From Candidatus Colwelliibacteriota bacterium (lineage in GTDB: Bacteria > Patescibacteriota > Minisyncoccia > UBA6257 > Colwellbacteraceae), in assembly GCA_028718505.1 (NCBI GenBank), contig JAQULQ010000005.1, positions 3,729 through 35,941 of the forward strand: 32,213 bases of DNA, given 5' to 3'. The notes under the pieces were generated by a model. It made no database searches. It was not told the origin of the DNA and saw only the letters and a list, made by a program, of their open reading frames with translations. Of the stretch, positions 1 through 8,177 are shown one piece after another; within the stretch, counting starts at the first letter, position 1, and every line of letters begins with the position of its first letter. Position numbers and translations under genes: made by a program.

Positions 1-134
1 GCAATCCTATCTCACGTGTCCGTTCTGTTACCGAGACCAGCATGATATTCATTACTCCCACTCCGCCGACCACCAAAGCGATAGCTACCACTGACGACAG
101 AAAGGCCGTCAGGGTGGAGATGACGGTCTGGATC
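1..134. repeat. Direct repeat, permease 3' segment (partner 1247-1380)
   Basis: Bases 1-127 match 1247-1373 exactly. One mismatch at 128 (C versus T) is followed by identity to 134. The offset is 1246, the same as for the second repeat pair, so the two permease genes align without net indels. The segment encodes the last periplasmic residues and the second membrane segment of both permeases. Confidence 0.93.
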
Positions 135-955
135 ATTTCGGCCGCTCCTTGGAGAGAAACAACGAAAAAGTCATCTTTTTCGAGATCATCTATCTTGTGA
201 GATTCCCGCAAGGTCTTTTCAATATCGGCGATAGTTCGGTCTACCCGGCTACTATCATCGGCCATAGCGATAAATTCATGATAATAGTCGATGCCTAAAA
301 TATATTTTTGGGCAACCGTGTGCGGTATAATTACCAAGTCGTCAATATTAAAGACTGCTACCACACCCCTCTGGGCCAGTACTCCGACCACCCGAAATTT
401 CTGCTCCTTTATCTGGATATATTTGCCTACAGCATCCGATTCGCCGAACAGCTCTTGCCTGACCTTATATCCAATAACAGCCGCCTTCTCCAGCTGTTTC
501 GTGTCGTTCTCTGTGAAAGTAGATCCTTCCAATAGGGGAGTATCCCATAGATCAACGAAGAAATTCACATCCCCGCCAAGCATAAAGGGCCTATAGGTTT
601 CGCCTTCGTAAGAAACACTTCCCGGGACGACTACGAACGGCACTATTTCTTTCAGATAAGGGACGTTGCTTTTACGTTTCAGCAGTTCGATATCTCTTTC
701 CCTAAGAGATTTACTGGTAAAAGTATTGGCGGCGTTGGTAGCGCCGGTCGGCTGATTACCCGGCCTGACGATTATGGTCTCTCCGCCGAAACCGCTGATC
801 TCACCTAAGATAAGTTTTTCGGCACCGTCACCCAGAGAAACCATCATCATAATGGCTGTAATGCCGATGAGGATACCCAAAATAGTCAGGAAAGAACGGG
901 ATTTGTTGATCTTGAGAGCTCGATAGGCAATTTTGAAGCTGTGCCTGATATCCAT
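1..955 (-). CDS. MacB-like ABC transporter permease A (partial, C-terminus beyond left edge)
   Basis: This is the membrane permease of a MacB/LolC-type (FtsX superfamily) ABC exporter. It is absent from the ORF track only because it runs off the window. The reading frame is open from the ATG at 955-953 to base 2, about 318 codons. The N-terminus (MDIRHSFKIAYRALKINKSR) precedes the first membrane segment (FLTILGILIGITAIMMMVSL). The MacB extracytoplasmic domain follows, and the second membrane segment with GGVGVMNIMLVSVTERTREI sits at the edge. It starts one base after the stop of permease B, so the two are certainly co-transcribed and probably form a heterodimer. Both ends are nearly identical in DNA to permease B while the middle is diverged. 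The substrate is unknown; MacB-type systems export peptides, antibiotics or lipoproteins. Confidence 0.9.
   Translation of the reverse strand, partial: MDIRHSFKIAYRALKINKSRSFLTILGILIGITAIMMMVSLGDGAEKLILGEISGFGGETIIVRPGNQPTGATNAANTFTSKSLRERDIELLKRKSNVPYLKEIVPFVVVPGSVSYEGETYRPFMLGGDVNFFVDLWDTPLLEGSTFTENDTKQLEKAAVIGYKVRQELFGESDAVGKYIQIKEQKFRVVGVLAQRGVVAVFNIDDLVIIPHTVAQKYILGIDYYHEFIAMADDSSRVDRTIADIEKTLRESHKIDDLEKDDFFVVSLQGAAEMIQTVISTLTAFLSSVVAIALVVGGVGVMNIMLVSVTERTREIGL
835..949. repeat. Direct repeat, permease 5' segment (partner 2081-2195)
   Basis: 115 bases are identical between 835-949 and 2081-2195. They encode the cytoplasmic N-terminus and first membrane helix of permeases A and B. The identity stops within two codons of each start codon and gives way to clearly diverged sequence in the extracytoplasmic domain, as expected from gene conversion or a recent partial duplication. 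Confidence 0.95.
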
Positions 956-956
956 G

Positions 957-2201
957 CTATTCGTAACCGAGAGCTTCCACCGGACTTTTGCGTGCCGCCT
1001 TGCGGGCAGGATAAAGCCCGAAGACCAGACCTACTAAGCTGGTGACAGCCAAACCCATTAGAATAGCGGAGAAGGGGAATGAGAAGCTCCAGTTGGGAGC
1101 CACGAACTGTGCCATAGCCAGAGATATGAGGAACGACAGGATGCCTCCCAGAATAATGCCGGCCAGACCCCCGATAGAGGTGAGCAGCACTGCTTCCAGC
1201 AGAAACTGCTGAAGGATCTCTCCTTCCGTTGCTCCCACTGCTTTGCGCAATCCTATCTCACGTGTCCGTTCTGTTACCGAGACCAGCATGATATTCATTA
1301 CTCCCACTCCGCCGACCACCAAAGCGATAGCTACCACTGACGACAGAAAGGCCGTCAGGGTGGAGATGACGGTTTGGATCTGCTCAATCGCGCCCTGCGT
1401 AGTCGTCACATAAAAATCGTCTTTATCGGGATCGTCGATGTTGTGGGCCTCTCTTATAGTTCTCTCGATATCAGCAGCTGTTTGATCGACCACATCAATA
1501 CTTTCCGCCACCACGTCTATCTCATGATAGTAGTCGATACCCAATATATAGGTCTGGGCAGTGGTGTGGGGAATAATAACTAGTTCGTCCATATCGAAAA
1601 AGGAGACCATACCCCTTTTAGCTAAGACCCCCACGACCCTGAATTTGAAATCCCCGATCTGAATATTTCTGCCGATAGCATCTGACTCTCCGAAAAGCTC
1701 ACGTTTGACCTTATCTCCGATGACAGCTACCTTAGCCCGCTGTCGGATATCGCCCTCCGCAAAAACGCTGCCCTCTCCAACGGGAGTGTTAAAAACGCGC
1801 GTTAGAAATTCAGCCGATCCTCCTAATATCGTGGGGGTATATGTTTCACTTTCGTAAGCGATGTCTTCTGATACCATTACCATCGGCTCTACCTCCTTCG
1901 CGTAGGGTACGTTATTTTTGCTTCTCAGGAGCTCGACATCTCTATCTTTAAGAGAGTCGCTATAAAGGGCGCCCGCAAAATCTGTCGGCCCCGACGGTTC
2001 CTGTCCGGCATTAATGGCGATAGTTTCACCGCCAAAGCCGCTCAATTCACCCAAAATGAGCCCTTCGGCACCATTGCCAAGAGAAACCATCATCATAATG
2101 GCTGTAATGCCGATGAGGATACCCAAAATAGTCAGGAAAGAACGGGATTTGTTGATCTTGAGAGCTCGATAGGCAATTTTGAAGCTGTGCCTGATCAACA
2201 T
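957..2201 (-). CDS. MacB-like ABC transporter permease B
   Basis: A 414-aa permease, the full-length paralogue of the partial gene to its left. It has one N-terminal membrane helix (residues about 20-42), a large extracytoplasmic MacB_PCD-type domain (about 45-245), and three C-terminal helices of the FtsX domain (about 280-405) with the family motif VTERTREIGLRKAVGA. It ends with SPVEALGYE, typical of the family. Its ATG follows the ATPase stop codon with no spacer, so ATPase, permease B and permease A are translated from one message. Known family role: MacB/LolC-like permeases use ATP to drive conformational changes that expel substrate with a fusion-protein partner, which is encoded upstream. 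The substrate cannot be told from the sequence. Confidence 0.93.
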   Translation of the reverse strand: MLIRHSFKIAYRALKINKSRSFLTILGILIGITAIMMMVSLGNGAEGLILGELSGFGGETIAINAGQEPSGPTDFAGALYSDSLKDRDVELLRSKNNVPYAKEVEPMVMVSEDIAYESETYTPTILGGSAEFLTRVFNTPVGEGSVFAEGDIRQRAKVAVIGDKVKRELFGESDAIGRNIQIGDFKFRVVGVLAKRGMVSFFDMDELVIIPHTTAQTYILGIDYYHEIDVVAESIDVVDQTAADIERTIREAHNIDDPDKDDFYVTTTQGAIEQIQTVISTLTAFLSSVVAIALVVGGVGVMNIMLVSVTERTREIGLRKAVGATEGEILQQFLLEAVLLTSIGGLAGIILGGILSFLISLAMAQFVAPNWSFSFPFSAILMGLAVTSLVGLVFGLYPARKAARKSPVEALGYE

Positions 2202-2891
2202 CTATTTTTTAGTTATCCGATCTTCTTCTAATTTGCCGTCCCGCAAGCGGATAATGCGTCCGGCGTAATCTGCGATCTCTTTTTCGTGGGTGATGACAAT
2301 AATCGTACGTCCCTCCTCATTGAGCTCTTTGATAATCTCCATCAGTTCGTGGCTGGCTTTGGTGTCTAAATTACCCGTCGGTTCATCCGCGAAGATAATT
2401 TCCGGATCATTAACTAAAGCCCGGGCAATAGCTACTCTTTGTTTCTCTCCTCCAGAGAGCTGATTTGACTCGTGTTCCAAGCGATGCTCTAAGTGGACCA
2501 TTTTGATAGCTCTGAGAGCCAGATCCTTCCACTGGTGCTGAGGAGTATCGGAGTAGAGGAGGGGGAGCTCGACGTTATCGAGTACGGTTGTGCGGGGCAG
2601 GAGATTAAAAGCCTGAAAGACAAAACCAGCCTTCTTATTTCTAACCTTGGCAATCGCGTCTTCGGGATAAGCATCAACTGCTTTGCCGTCGAATTTGTAC
2701 GAGCCGCTGGTCTGCTTGTCCAGCATGGCCAATATGTGAAGGAGGGTAGATTTACCGGAGCCGGAGGGACCCATAATAGCTACAAATTCCCCTCTGTCTA
2801 TTTCGAGAGAGACATCATCAAGAGCAACGGTCTGGACATCGTCGTTTCCGTAAACCCTGCGCAGGTGTTTGGCTTCGATCAGTTTGCTCAC
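2202..2891 (-). CDS. ABC transporter ATP-binding protein (MacB/LolD-type)
   Basis: A 229-aa cytoplasmic ATPase that powers the adjacent permeases. It shows Walker A (GPSGSGKST, about residue 41), a Q-loop ([15 protein letters not shown]), the ABC signature ([15 protein letters not shown]), Walker B plus catalytic Glu ([12 protein letters not shown]) and the H-switch (VITHEKE). The spacing and the GNLDTK motif place it in the LolD/MacB-ATPase/FtsE group rather than the nutrient importers. It lies between the fusion protein (15 bp upstream) and permease B (0 bp downstream). It is a separate polypeptide, unlike E. coli MacB, where the ATPase is fused to the permease; this split arrangement is usual in Gram-positive and CPR genomes. 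Confidence 0.95.
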   Translation of the reverse strand: MSKLIEAKHLRRVYGNDDVQTVALDDVSLEIDRGEFVAIMGPSGSGKSTLLHILAMLDKQTSGSYKFDGKAVDAYPEDAIAKVRNKKAGFVFQAFNLLPRTTVLDNVELPLLYSDTPQHQWKDLALRAIKMVHLEHRLEHESNQLSGGEKQRVAIARALVNDPEIIFADEPTGNLDTKASHELMEIIKELNEEGRTIIVITHEKEIADYAGRIIRLRDGKLEEDRITKK

Positions 2892-2906
2892 ACTCGAAGT
2901 AGGGGA

Positions 2907-4445
2907 TTAGCCCCTGGTAAATACGACTATCTGGTCGCCCTCATTCAAGCCCTCAAGAATTTCCGTGTCTCCGTCAAAACCTTTTAATCCCGTTTGGACC
3001 TCAACTTCCTCCGTTTTATCTCCGCGTACTACTCTGACATAGCGCTTGCCGTCTTTCTCAATAACAGCTCTTTGAGGAACAGAAAGGGCACCGGAGCTGG
3101 TGTTAGTAATTATGTCCACGTTGGCAGTCATACCCGAACGGATCCTTTCATCTTCTGTTTCAAAGCTCAGCAGTACTTTGTAGGTTGCCACCCCCTCAAC
3201 CATCGTTTCAGCCGGGTCAATAAAGCTGACGTAGGCACCAAAAATAGTATCGCTGTCATAAGCGTCCAGAGTTATCTCTGCTTTGTTGTTCAGCGCCACA
3301 CTGGCGATATCCGCTTCGGGTATAAAGGTCTCTATCTCAAATTGAGAAGCAGACATAACAGAAACGACCGCACTGCCGGCAGAGAGCATTTCGCCCACCT
3401 CAGTATCAATCCTGGTGACCACTCCGCTGAAGGGTGCGCGAATACTCGATCTTTCTATTTCAGCATAGACTGCGTTTACCTGCGCCTCGGCGCTTTTAAC
3501 CCTTTGCTCCTGAAGAAGAACATCCTGAAGCTGCTCCGATGAAGAGTTCGAAGAGCCAGCTTCGACGGTTAAATATGCCTGCTTGGCCGTGCGAAAGGCA
3601 GTTAGGGCTGTGCTGATGGCTGTCCGGGCAGCCGCAATGTCAGAACGATAACCAGCCACAATTGTATTGGAAACAGACGTCGCGTAGTAGGCGTTGATAA
3701 TAGCGGCAATGTCGCTGAGGAAACTCTGCACAGATATCAGGTAGCCCTCAACATTATCGGCGGCCTCTTCGATGTCCAGTCCGGCCGGATCCTGTAGGTA
3801 GCTCTGCCAGGCTTCCAGATCTTTGAAAATGAATTTTCTCTGAGTGCGCAGACTCGAAGCGTCGCTTACATCCGCGCCGAAAATTATTTCAGTTCCGCCG
3901 GTATCTACTATTGCTCCGAACGATTTGCTGTCAGCAGGGCCGTAGAACAGCTGTTCGGCCTCATTTTTAACGGCGTCGTCCGCTTTAAAGTAGGCGTTTC
4001 CCATAGCGTCGATAAGGTCTTCTTCTGCACTTGAAAGATCTATAGCGCTGGTTTTCAGAATAGCTTCCAGTTCCAGACGCTCTATCTCTAAATCGGACTG
4101 AGCGGAGGCCAGACTGGCATAAAGATCCGCCCCAGCAGCGCTTAGAATAAGGTCACCCCTTTGGACATCATCGCCGACAGCTGTATAAATTCGGGCAACT
4201 TTACCGCTGCGTTCGAGCGCTATGTCAACCCTCTCACTCGGTTTCACCCGGCCGGTTACGTCTACAATACTGACTACATCTTTTCGGACCACCTCACCTA
4301 TGTCGTAAGCAGCCAGAGGATTGTTCTGCATAGAAGAGAAGAACAGAAAGAGCGCTATCAGAGCCACTCCAGTCAAAACAGCCCCTTTGGGCTTTCTGAC
4401 GAAGACGAGGAAACGCCGTCCGTACGTTTTGATTTTATTCAGCAT
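2907..4445 (-). CDS. Membrane-fusion (HlyD/MacA-like) protein
   Basis: A 512-aa periplasmic-adaptor-like subunit and the first gene of the export operon. An N-terminal signal anchor (about residues 20-40, GAVLTGVALIALFLFFSSM) is followed by a lipoyl/barrel-sandwich half (VDVTGRVKPSERVDIALERSG), a long helical region (about 100-320), the second lipoyl half (IRAPFSGVVTRIDTEVGEML), and beta-barrel and membrane-proximal domains ending EGLNEGDQIVVFTRG. It is longer than typical MacA (about 370 aa) because the helical hairpin carries an extra insertion around residues 160-260. In a cell without an outer membrane it would act as an extracytoplasmic substrate-handling subunit, not a bridge to TolC. 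That lifestyle is inferred. Confidence 0.9.
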   Translation of the reverse strand: MLNKIKTYGRRFLVFVRKPKGAVLTGVALIALFLFFSSMQNNPLAAYDIGEVVRKDVVSIVDVTGRVKPSERVDIALERSGKVARIYTAVGDDVQRGDLILSAAGADLYASLASAQSDLEIERLELEAILKTSAIDLSSAEEDLIDAMGNAYFKADDAVKNEAEQLFYGPADSKSFGAIVDTGGTEIIFGADVSDASSLRTQRKFIFKDLEAWQSYLQDPAGLDIEEAADNVEGYLISVQSFLSDIAAIINAYYATSVSNTIVAGYRSDIAAARTAISTALTAFRTAKQAYLTVEAGSSNSSSEQLQDVLLQEQRVKSAEAQVNAVYAEIERSSIRAPFSGVVTRIDTEVGEMLSAGSAVVSVMSASQFEIETFIPEADIASVALNNKAEITLDAYDSDTIFGAYVSFIDPAETMVEGVATYKVLLSFETEDERIRSGMTANVDIITNTSSGALSVPQRAVIEKDGKRYVRVVRGDKTEEVEVQTGLKGFDGDTEILEGLNEGDQIVVFTRG

Positions 4446-4483
4446 AGTTTACCAGTTTATTGTACTCGTCTAACGGGAAAAAG

Positions 4484-5254
4484 CTATAAATAACCTATCT
4501 TCTTCAGCAGGGGAGAGTGCTCCCATTCCCAGAGTCTCTTGGCCCCCAGAAATGCCTGAAAATCGTCCTGCCAGTAGGGGAATTCCTTAAGCTGAACCAC
4601 GCCCTCCAACTCACCCCACTCGTGATTGCAGGTTTTGGAATTAATGCCGTTGCCGGGGTAGGGGGGCCGGATCTTTTCCCGCCCGCCCTTCAGCCGGCGA
4701 TTAGCTCCGCAGAGCATACATCTCTGATCCTGATCCACACGCAGGATCCAGCGGGTCTGCAGATTGCGGAATTGTTCAAGCAGGGGAGGATAATAGGCGG
4801 CTGTTTGCAGATTATAGTCGCGGTAAATGCCTTGAGAGGTTTTAATATCCATAATGCCGAACTTACCGTCTATCAGGGCCAGAGCATCCAAAGTGCCAGC
4901 GTATCGGTCATTGAGATTGACGACCCGATGCTCAACCCACTCGGGATCAACAGAAATATCGTGGGTATCTAAAAACTTTTTAAAAGCAGTAATTGAAGGT
5001 TTAATGTCGTCCGCGATAGTAGGGGACTGGCCGGTCAGAATAGCCTCGATCGCTTCGTGCACCCGGGTGCCCTCATCTGCCGAAAGGCTCATAATTCTCT
5101 CTGCCTCCTGATAATTATCCAGTTCGGCGTAGTATCGATAAAGGGCCGGCTTGGACTTGATGGTCAGAATGCTGGTTACCCGGGGATACCAAGTACCTTT
5201 TATCTCATAACCGTGTTTCTCTTTGAATTTTAGCGGATTAGGGTTATCCCACAT
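4484..5254 (-). CDS. PD-(D/E)XK nuclease family protein (RecB-like, with Cys/His insert)
   Basis: A 256-aa protein with the RecB/phage-exonuclease-type PD-(D/E)XK core: GTRVHEAIEAI (about residue 63), then GTLDALALIDGKFGIMDIKTS (about 119-140), supplying the Asp and the D-x-K pair, then QTAAYYPPLLEQ as the QxxxY motif. An unusual insert near residues 175-215 carries CMLC, a later Cys and a His (SKTCNHEW), which could bind zinc. The protein lacks helicase domains, so it is a stand-alone nuclease with an unknown partner. It sits 38 bp upstream of the exporter operon on the same strand but has no obvious functional link to it. The fold assignment is firm; the biological role (DNA repair or defence) is not. 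Confidence 0.75.
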   Translation of the reverse strand: MWDNPNPLKFKEKHGYEIKGTWYPRVTSILTIKSKPALYRYYAELDNYQEAERIMSLSADEGTRVHEAIEAILTGQSPTIADDIKPSITAFKKFLDTHDISVDPEWVEHRVVNLNDRYAGTLDALALIDGKFGIMDIKTSQGIYRDYNLQTAAYYPPLLEQFRNLQTRWILRVDQDQRCMLCGANRRLKGGREKIRPPYPGNGINSKTCNHEWGELEGVVQLKEFPYWQDDFQAFLGAKRLWEWEHSPLLKKIGYL

Positions 5255-5459
5255 GTTTTCTATAAAAATGCCTTATAGGTCAATTTTAAGCCAAATTTAC
5301 GGCTTTTTCACGGGGGGAGCGGCTTAAGCTATGATTCTACTGTGATATGACGCAAAACGATGCTTATACGACATTATCACAAGAGCCAAATACCCCTCTC
5401 CCCTTCAGGGCAGAGATTACTCTGCACAGAACAGTAAAGATAGAAAAGTTCGGATGATA

Positions 5460-6755
5460 TTACAAATACTGCGTGGGATTAAGAGTAACTCCGATCGGTA
5501 CCAATCCGCTGGCTGGCGGGACCGAGACCAAACCGCCGGTTTCTCTGGTCCCTCCGGCACTCCAGCCTCCGGCTGGGGTAGCATAAAGGCCGAAGTGCAG
5601 ATGCGAGCCGGTCGAAAATCCGGTACTGCCCACGTATCCTATCAGCTCCCCTTTCTTAACTTTCTGGCCGGCAGAGACAACACTCTTGGATAGGTGCGCA
5701 TAAAGGGTAGAGAGACTGTTCTGATGGTCGATTAGCACATACCGTCCGTATTGGTAATACAAACCGTTATAGTCCGAACGGACAACCGTCCCGTCAGCCG
5801 CCGCCCGCACCTCCGTGCCGGTCGGGGCACCGATATCCAGACCGTTGTGAGGCCGGCCGCGGTAGAATCTGGTGGAGTAGGCGGTTTCTCCGTAATTTTG
5901 AGTTATTATTCCAGCTGCTATTCCCCCGCTTGAGGTCACCGGCCAAGCCAGCAGGCCTTTCTGCCGGCTGAGAACCGTGGAGCGGTCGAACCCCTTGCTG
6001 AGCTGAGCTTCAATATCAGCGATCTCGTTCATCAGGGCCTGCTGCTGTTCTTCCAGAGTAGTCAGAAGCTTTTGGTACTCCCCTTCCTGGTTCTTGGTTG
6101 CAACCAGCAGTTCCTGCTTTTGGGACTTTTGTTCGTCCAGGATAGTTTTTCTGTTCTCTAAATTAACGGTTTCTACCGCCAGCTCATCCCGTTTATTATC
6201 ACTGCTGACAATGGTCGTACCAAGCTGGTTATGCAGATGGGTAAGTTCGGCTACCTCTTGGCTGAGGTTGCCTTGCAGGGCCGTTAAGGCATTGATTTCG
6301 GCCACTCCTTCAGCGATGGTCTGGCTGGTCAAAAGAGACTCCAGAAGAGTCCATTCATCCTTGCGCTGCAGCTTTCTTAACAGCTCGGCGACGGCCGCCT
6401 GCCTAGTGGAAAGCTGCTCCCCTACTTCCTGTGCTTCATCGGTCAGGGATACTATTTCTAAAGTCAGCTTCTCAATGTTGGTCTCGGTGGCCTTGATAGT
6501 CAGGTCGGCCTGTTTGATGCCCGTATCCAGCTGGCCAATGGCTGTCCCGAGGGTCCTCCCCTGCCCCTGCAGGGTGGTGATCTTGGATTGGGTTTGGTTA
6601 ATCTGCTTATTCAAATCCTCCACCTCTTGGCGCTTCTCTTCAATGGCTTTTTGGAGATCTTCTTCAGAATCAGCGATCACCGCCGGCACATAGGGTGAGA
6701 GCATTAAGCCGCAGATTACTAAGAGCGGCAGGCAGATTGCAGTAAGGGGTTTCAT
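5460..6755 (-). CDS. Secreted M23 murein hydrolase with coiled coil (EnvC/NlpD-like)
   Basis: A 431-aa secreted endopeptidase or hydrolase activator acting on peptidoglycan. The N-terminus has a signal peptide (about residues 1-28). A long heptad-rich coiled coil follows (about 30-260, repeated EELQKA/QEVEDLNKQINQ-like segments), as in EnvC and FtsX-partner hydrolases. The LytM domain (about 270-400) retains the zinc ligands HNGLDIGA and HLHFGLYA plus LYAHLS, so it is probably catalytic rather than degenerate. An insert, rich in Gly/Thr, between HLHF and the C-terminus is non-standard. It is the last gene of the mraY-ftsW-murG-gltX run, 3 bp after gltX, which fits a role in septal wall remodelling. 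Confidence 0.9.
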   Translation of the reverse strand: MKPLTAICLPLLVICGLMLSPYVPAVIADSEEDLQKAIEEKRQEVEDLNKQINQTQSKITTLQGQGRTLGTAIGQLDTGIKQADLTIKATETNIEKLTLEIVSLTDEAQEVGEQLSTRQAAVAELLRKLQRKDEWTLLESLLTSQTIAEGVAEINALTALQGNLSQEVAELTHLHNQLGTTIVSSDNKRDELAVETVNLENRKTILDEQKSQKQELLVATKNQEGEYQKLLTTLEEQQQALMNEIADIEAQLSKGFDRSTVLSRQKGLLAWPVTSSGGIAAGIITQNYGETAYSTRFYRGRPHNGLDIGAPTGTEVRAAADGTVVRSDYNGLYYQYGRYVLIDHQNSLSTLYAHLSKSVVSAGQKVKKGELIGYVGSTGFSTGSHLHFGLYATPAGGWSAGGTRETGGLVSVPPASGLVPIGVTLNPTQYL

Positions 6756-6758
6756 AGA

Positions 6759-8177
6759 TCAAAAAGTCTCGGGAATTTCTAATTTATGCAGAGCGAGATT
6801 AATCCTCCTGATTGATTCCTTCTCACCTAAAGCTTCGATGATCTCAAAAGGACCGGGTGAATTCTCCTGCCCGGAAAGGGCTACCCTCAGCGGCCAAAGC
6901 GTCTCTCCCCTCTTCCCGTTGCCAACGGCCTCCAGCAACTTTTTCTCAATAACATCTCTGCGGCTGCGCGGCTCCAGGCCGTTAATGGCGTCTTTCATTT
7001 TGTTCAGATTCAACTCCACCTGCCCAAAGTTCATCTCTTTCCACTTTAGCAGATCGACGGGATAATCGGGCAGTTCAAAATAAAATTTAAGCAGGTTTTC
7101 AAGTTCATCCAGCCGGCTGGCCCGCCCCCGGATAGCGTCCATCATGGCCTCATTTAACTTCCAGCGTTTAGGTACGAACTCCTCTGCCAAAGCCAGCAGC
7201 TGCCTGCCGTCCATCTCCTTGATATAGTGGGCGTTGAACCAGTCCAGTTTCTCCTGGCTGAAAACCGCACCCCCCTTCTGCACCTTCTTCAGATCGAACT
7301 CCTTGATCAGCTCCTGGATACTCATCACTTCTTCATCGCCTTTCGGATGCCATCCTATAAGAGCTAAGAAGTTAAAGAGAGCCTCTCTAACATAACCCTG
7401 TTTGATATAGTCGGTCAGAGCCACGCTGTTGTAGCGTTTGGATATTTTGCTTCTATCGGGATTGAGTATCATCGGCAGATGAGCGAACTGCGGGATATCA
7501 AAACCTAGCGCCTGCATAATAAAGATCTGGCGGGGAGTGTTGGAGATATGATCCTCCCCTCTGATGATATGAGTGATACCCAAGAGCGCATCATCTACGG
7601 TGACGGCAAAATTATAAAGAGGCTCTCCGCCCTCTTTGGCTATAACGATATCCCCCATCAGGGCGCCGTCGAATTCTATTCTTCCTCTGACAATATCCTG
7701 GAAGGCGACCTTGGTGTCAGGAACTTTCAGCCGGATCACATGAGGCGCTCCCTCCCCCACTCTCCTGAGAGCCTCGTCCGGCGGCAGGCTGCGGCACTTG
7801 CCTGAGTACTTAGGCGCCAGTCCCTGGGCCAGCATAACCTGCCTCTGCTCTTCCAGCTCATCTTTACTGCAAAAACAGTAATATGCTTTGCTCGATTCCA
7901 ACAGCTTACCTAAATAATCTCTATGTATTTCAACGCGGTCACTCTGTCTGTAGAACTCATCCCAATCCAGGCCCAGCCATTTTAGTCCGTACAGAATGTC
8001 TCCTTCGAATTTTTTTTGGGATCTCTCCTTGTCCGTATCTTCAATGCGCAGCAGAAAATCGCCGTTGTGGGCGCGGGCAAAAAGCCAGTTGAAAAGAGCG
8101 GTTCTGGCATTACCAATATGAAACGAACCGGTCGGCGAGGGTGCTATCCTGACTCTCACCTTTTTTTCGCTCGGCAT
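6759..8177 (-). CDS. gltX: Glutamyl-tRNA synthetase
   Basis: A 472-aa class I aminoacyl-tRNA synthetase that charges tRNA-Glu, and probably tRNA-Gln in organisms lacking GlnRS. The N-terminal catalytic domain has RIAPSPTGSFHIGNARTALF (HIGH-type motif) and IEDTDKERS. A Cys-rich patch (CFCSKDE with a downstream Cys in SGKCR) resembles the GluRS zinc site. DRSKISKR is the KMSKS loop. The C-terminal anticodon-binding helical domain extends to residue 472, normal length. The start overlaps the murG stop by one base (TAATG), so it is translationally coupled inside the murein cluster. No internal anomaly is visible. Confidence 0.97.
   Translation of the reverse strand: MPSEKKVRVRIAPSPTGSFHIGNARTALFNWLFARAHNGDFLLRIEDTDKERSQKKFEGDILYGLKWLGLDWDEFYRQSDRVEIHRDYLGKLLESSKAYYCFCSKDELEEQRQVMLAQGLAPKYSGKCRSLPPDEALRRVGEGAPHVIRLKVPDTKVAFQDIVRGRIEFDGALMGDIVIAKEGGEPLYNFAVTVDDALLGITHIIRGEDHISNTPRQIFIMQALGFDIPQFAHLPMILNPDRSKISKRYNSVALTDYIKQGYVREALFNFLALIGWHPKGDEEVMSIQELIKEFDLKKVQKGGAVFSQEKLDWFNAHYIKEMDGRQLLALAEEFVPKRWKLNEAMMDAIRGRASRLDELENLLKFYFELPDYPVDLLKWKEMNFGQVELNLNKMKDAINGLEPRSRRDVIEKKLLEAVGNGKRGETLWPLRVALSGQENSPGPFEIIEALGEKESIRRINLALHKLEIPETF

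Noticed and set aside
5341-5381. Inverted repeat TGTGATA / TATCACA with a 27-nt interior
   Set aside because: Only 7 bp per arm with a long interior and no flanking gene start at a suitable distance; likely chance.
5410-5425. Hairpin GCAGAG-ATTA-CTCTGC downstream of the M23 gene
   Set aside because: A 6-bp stem without a T-tract; too weak to call a terminator.
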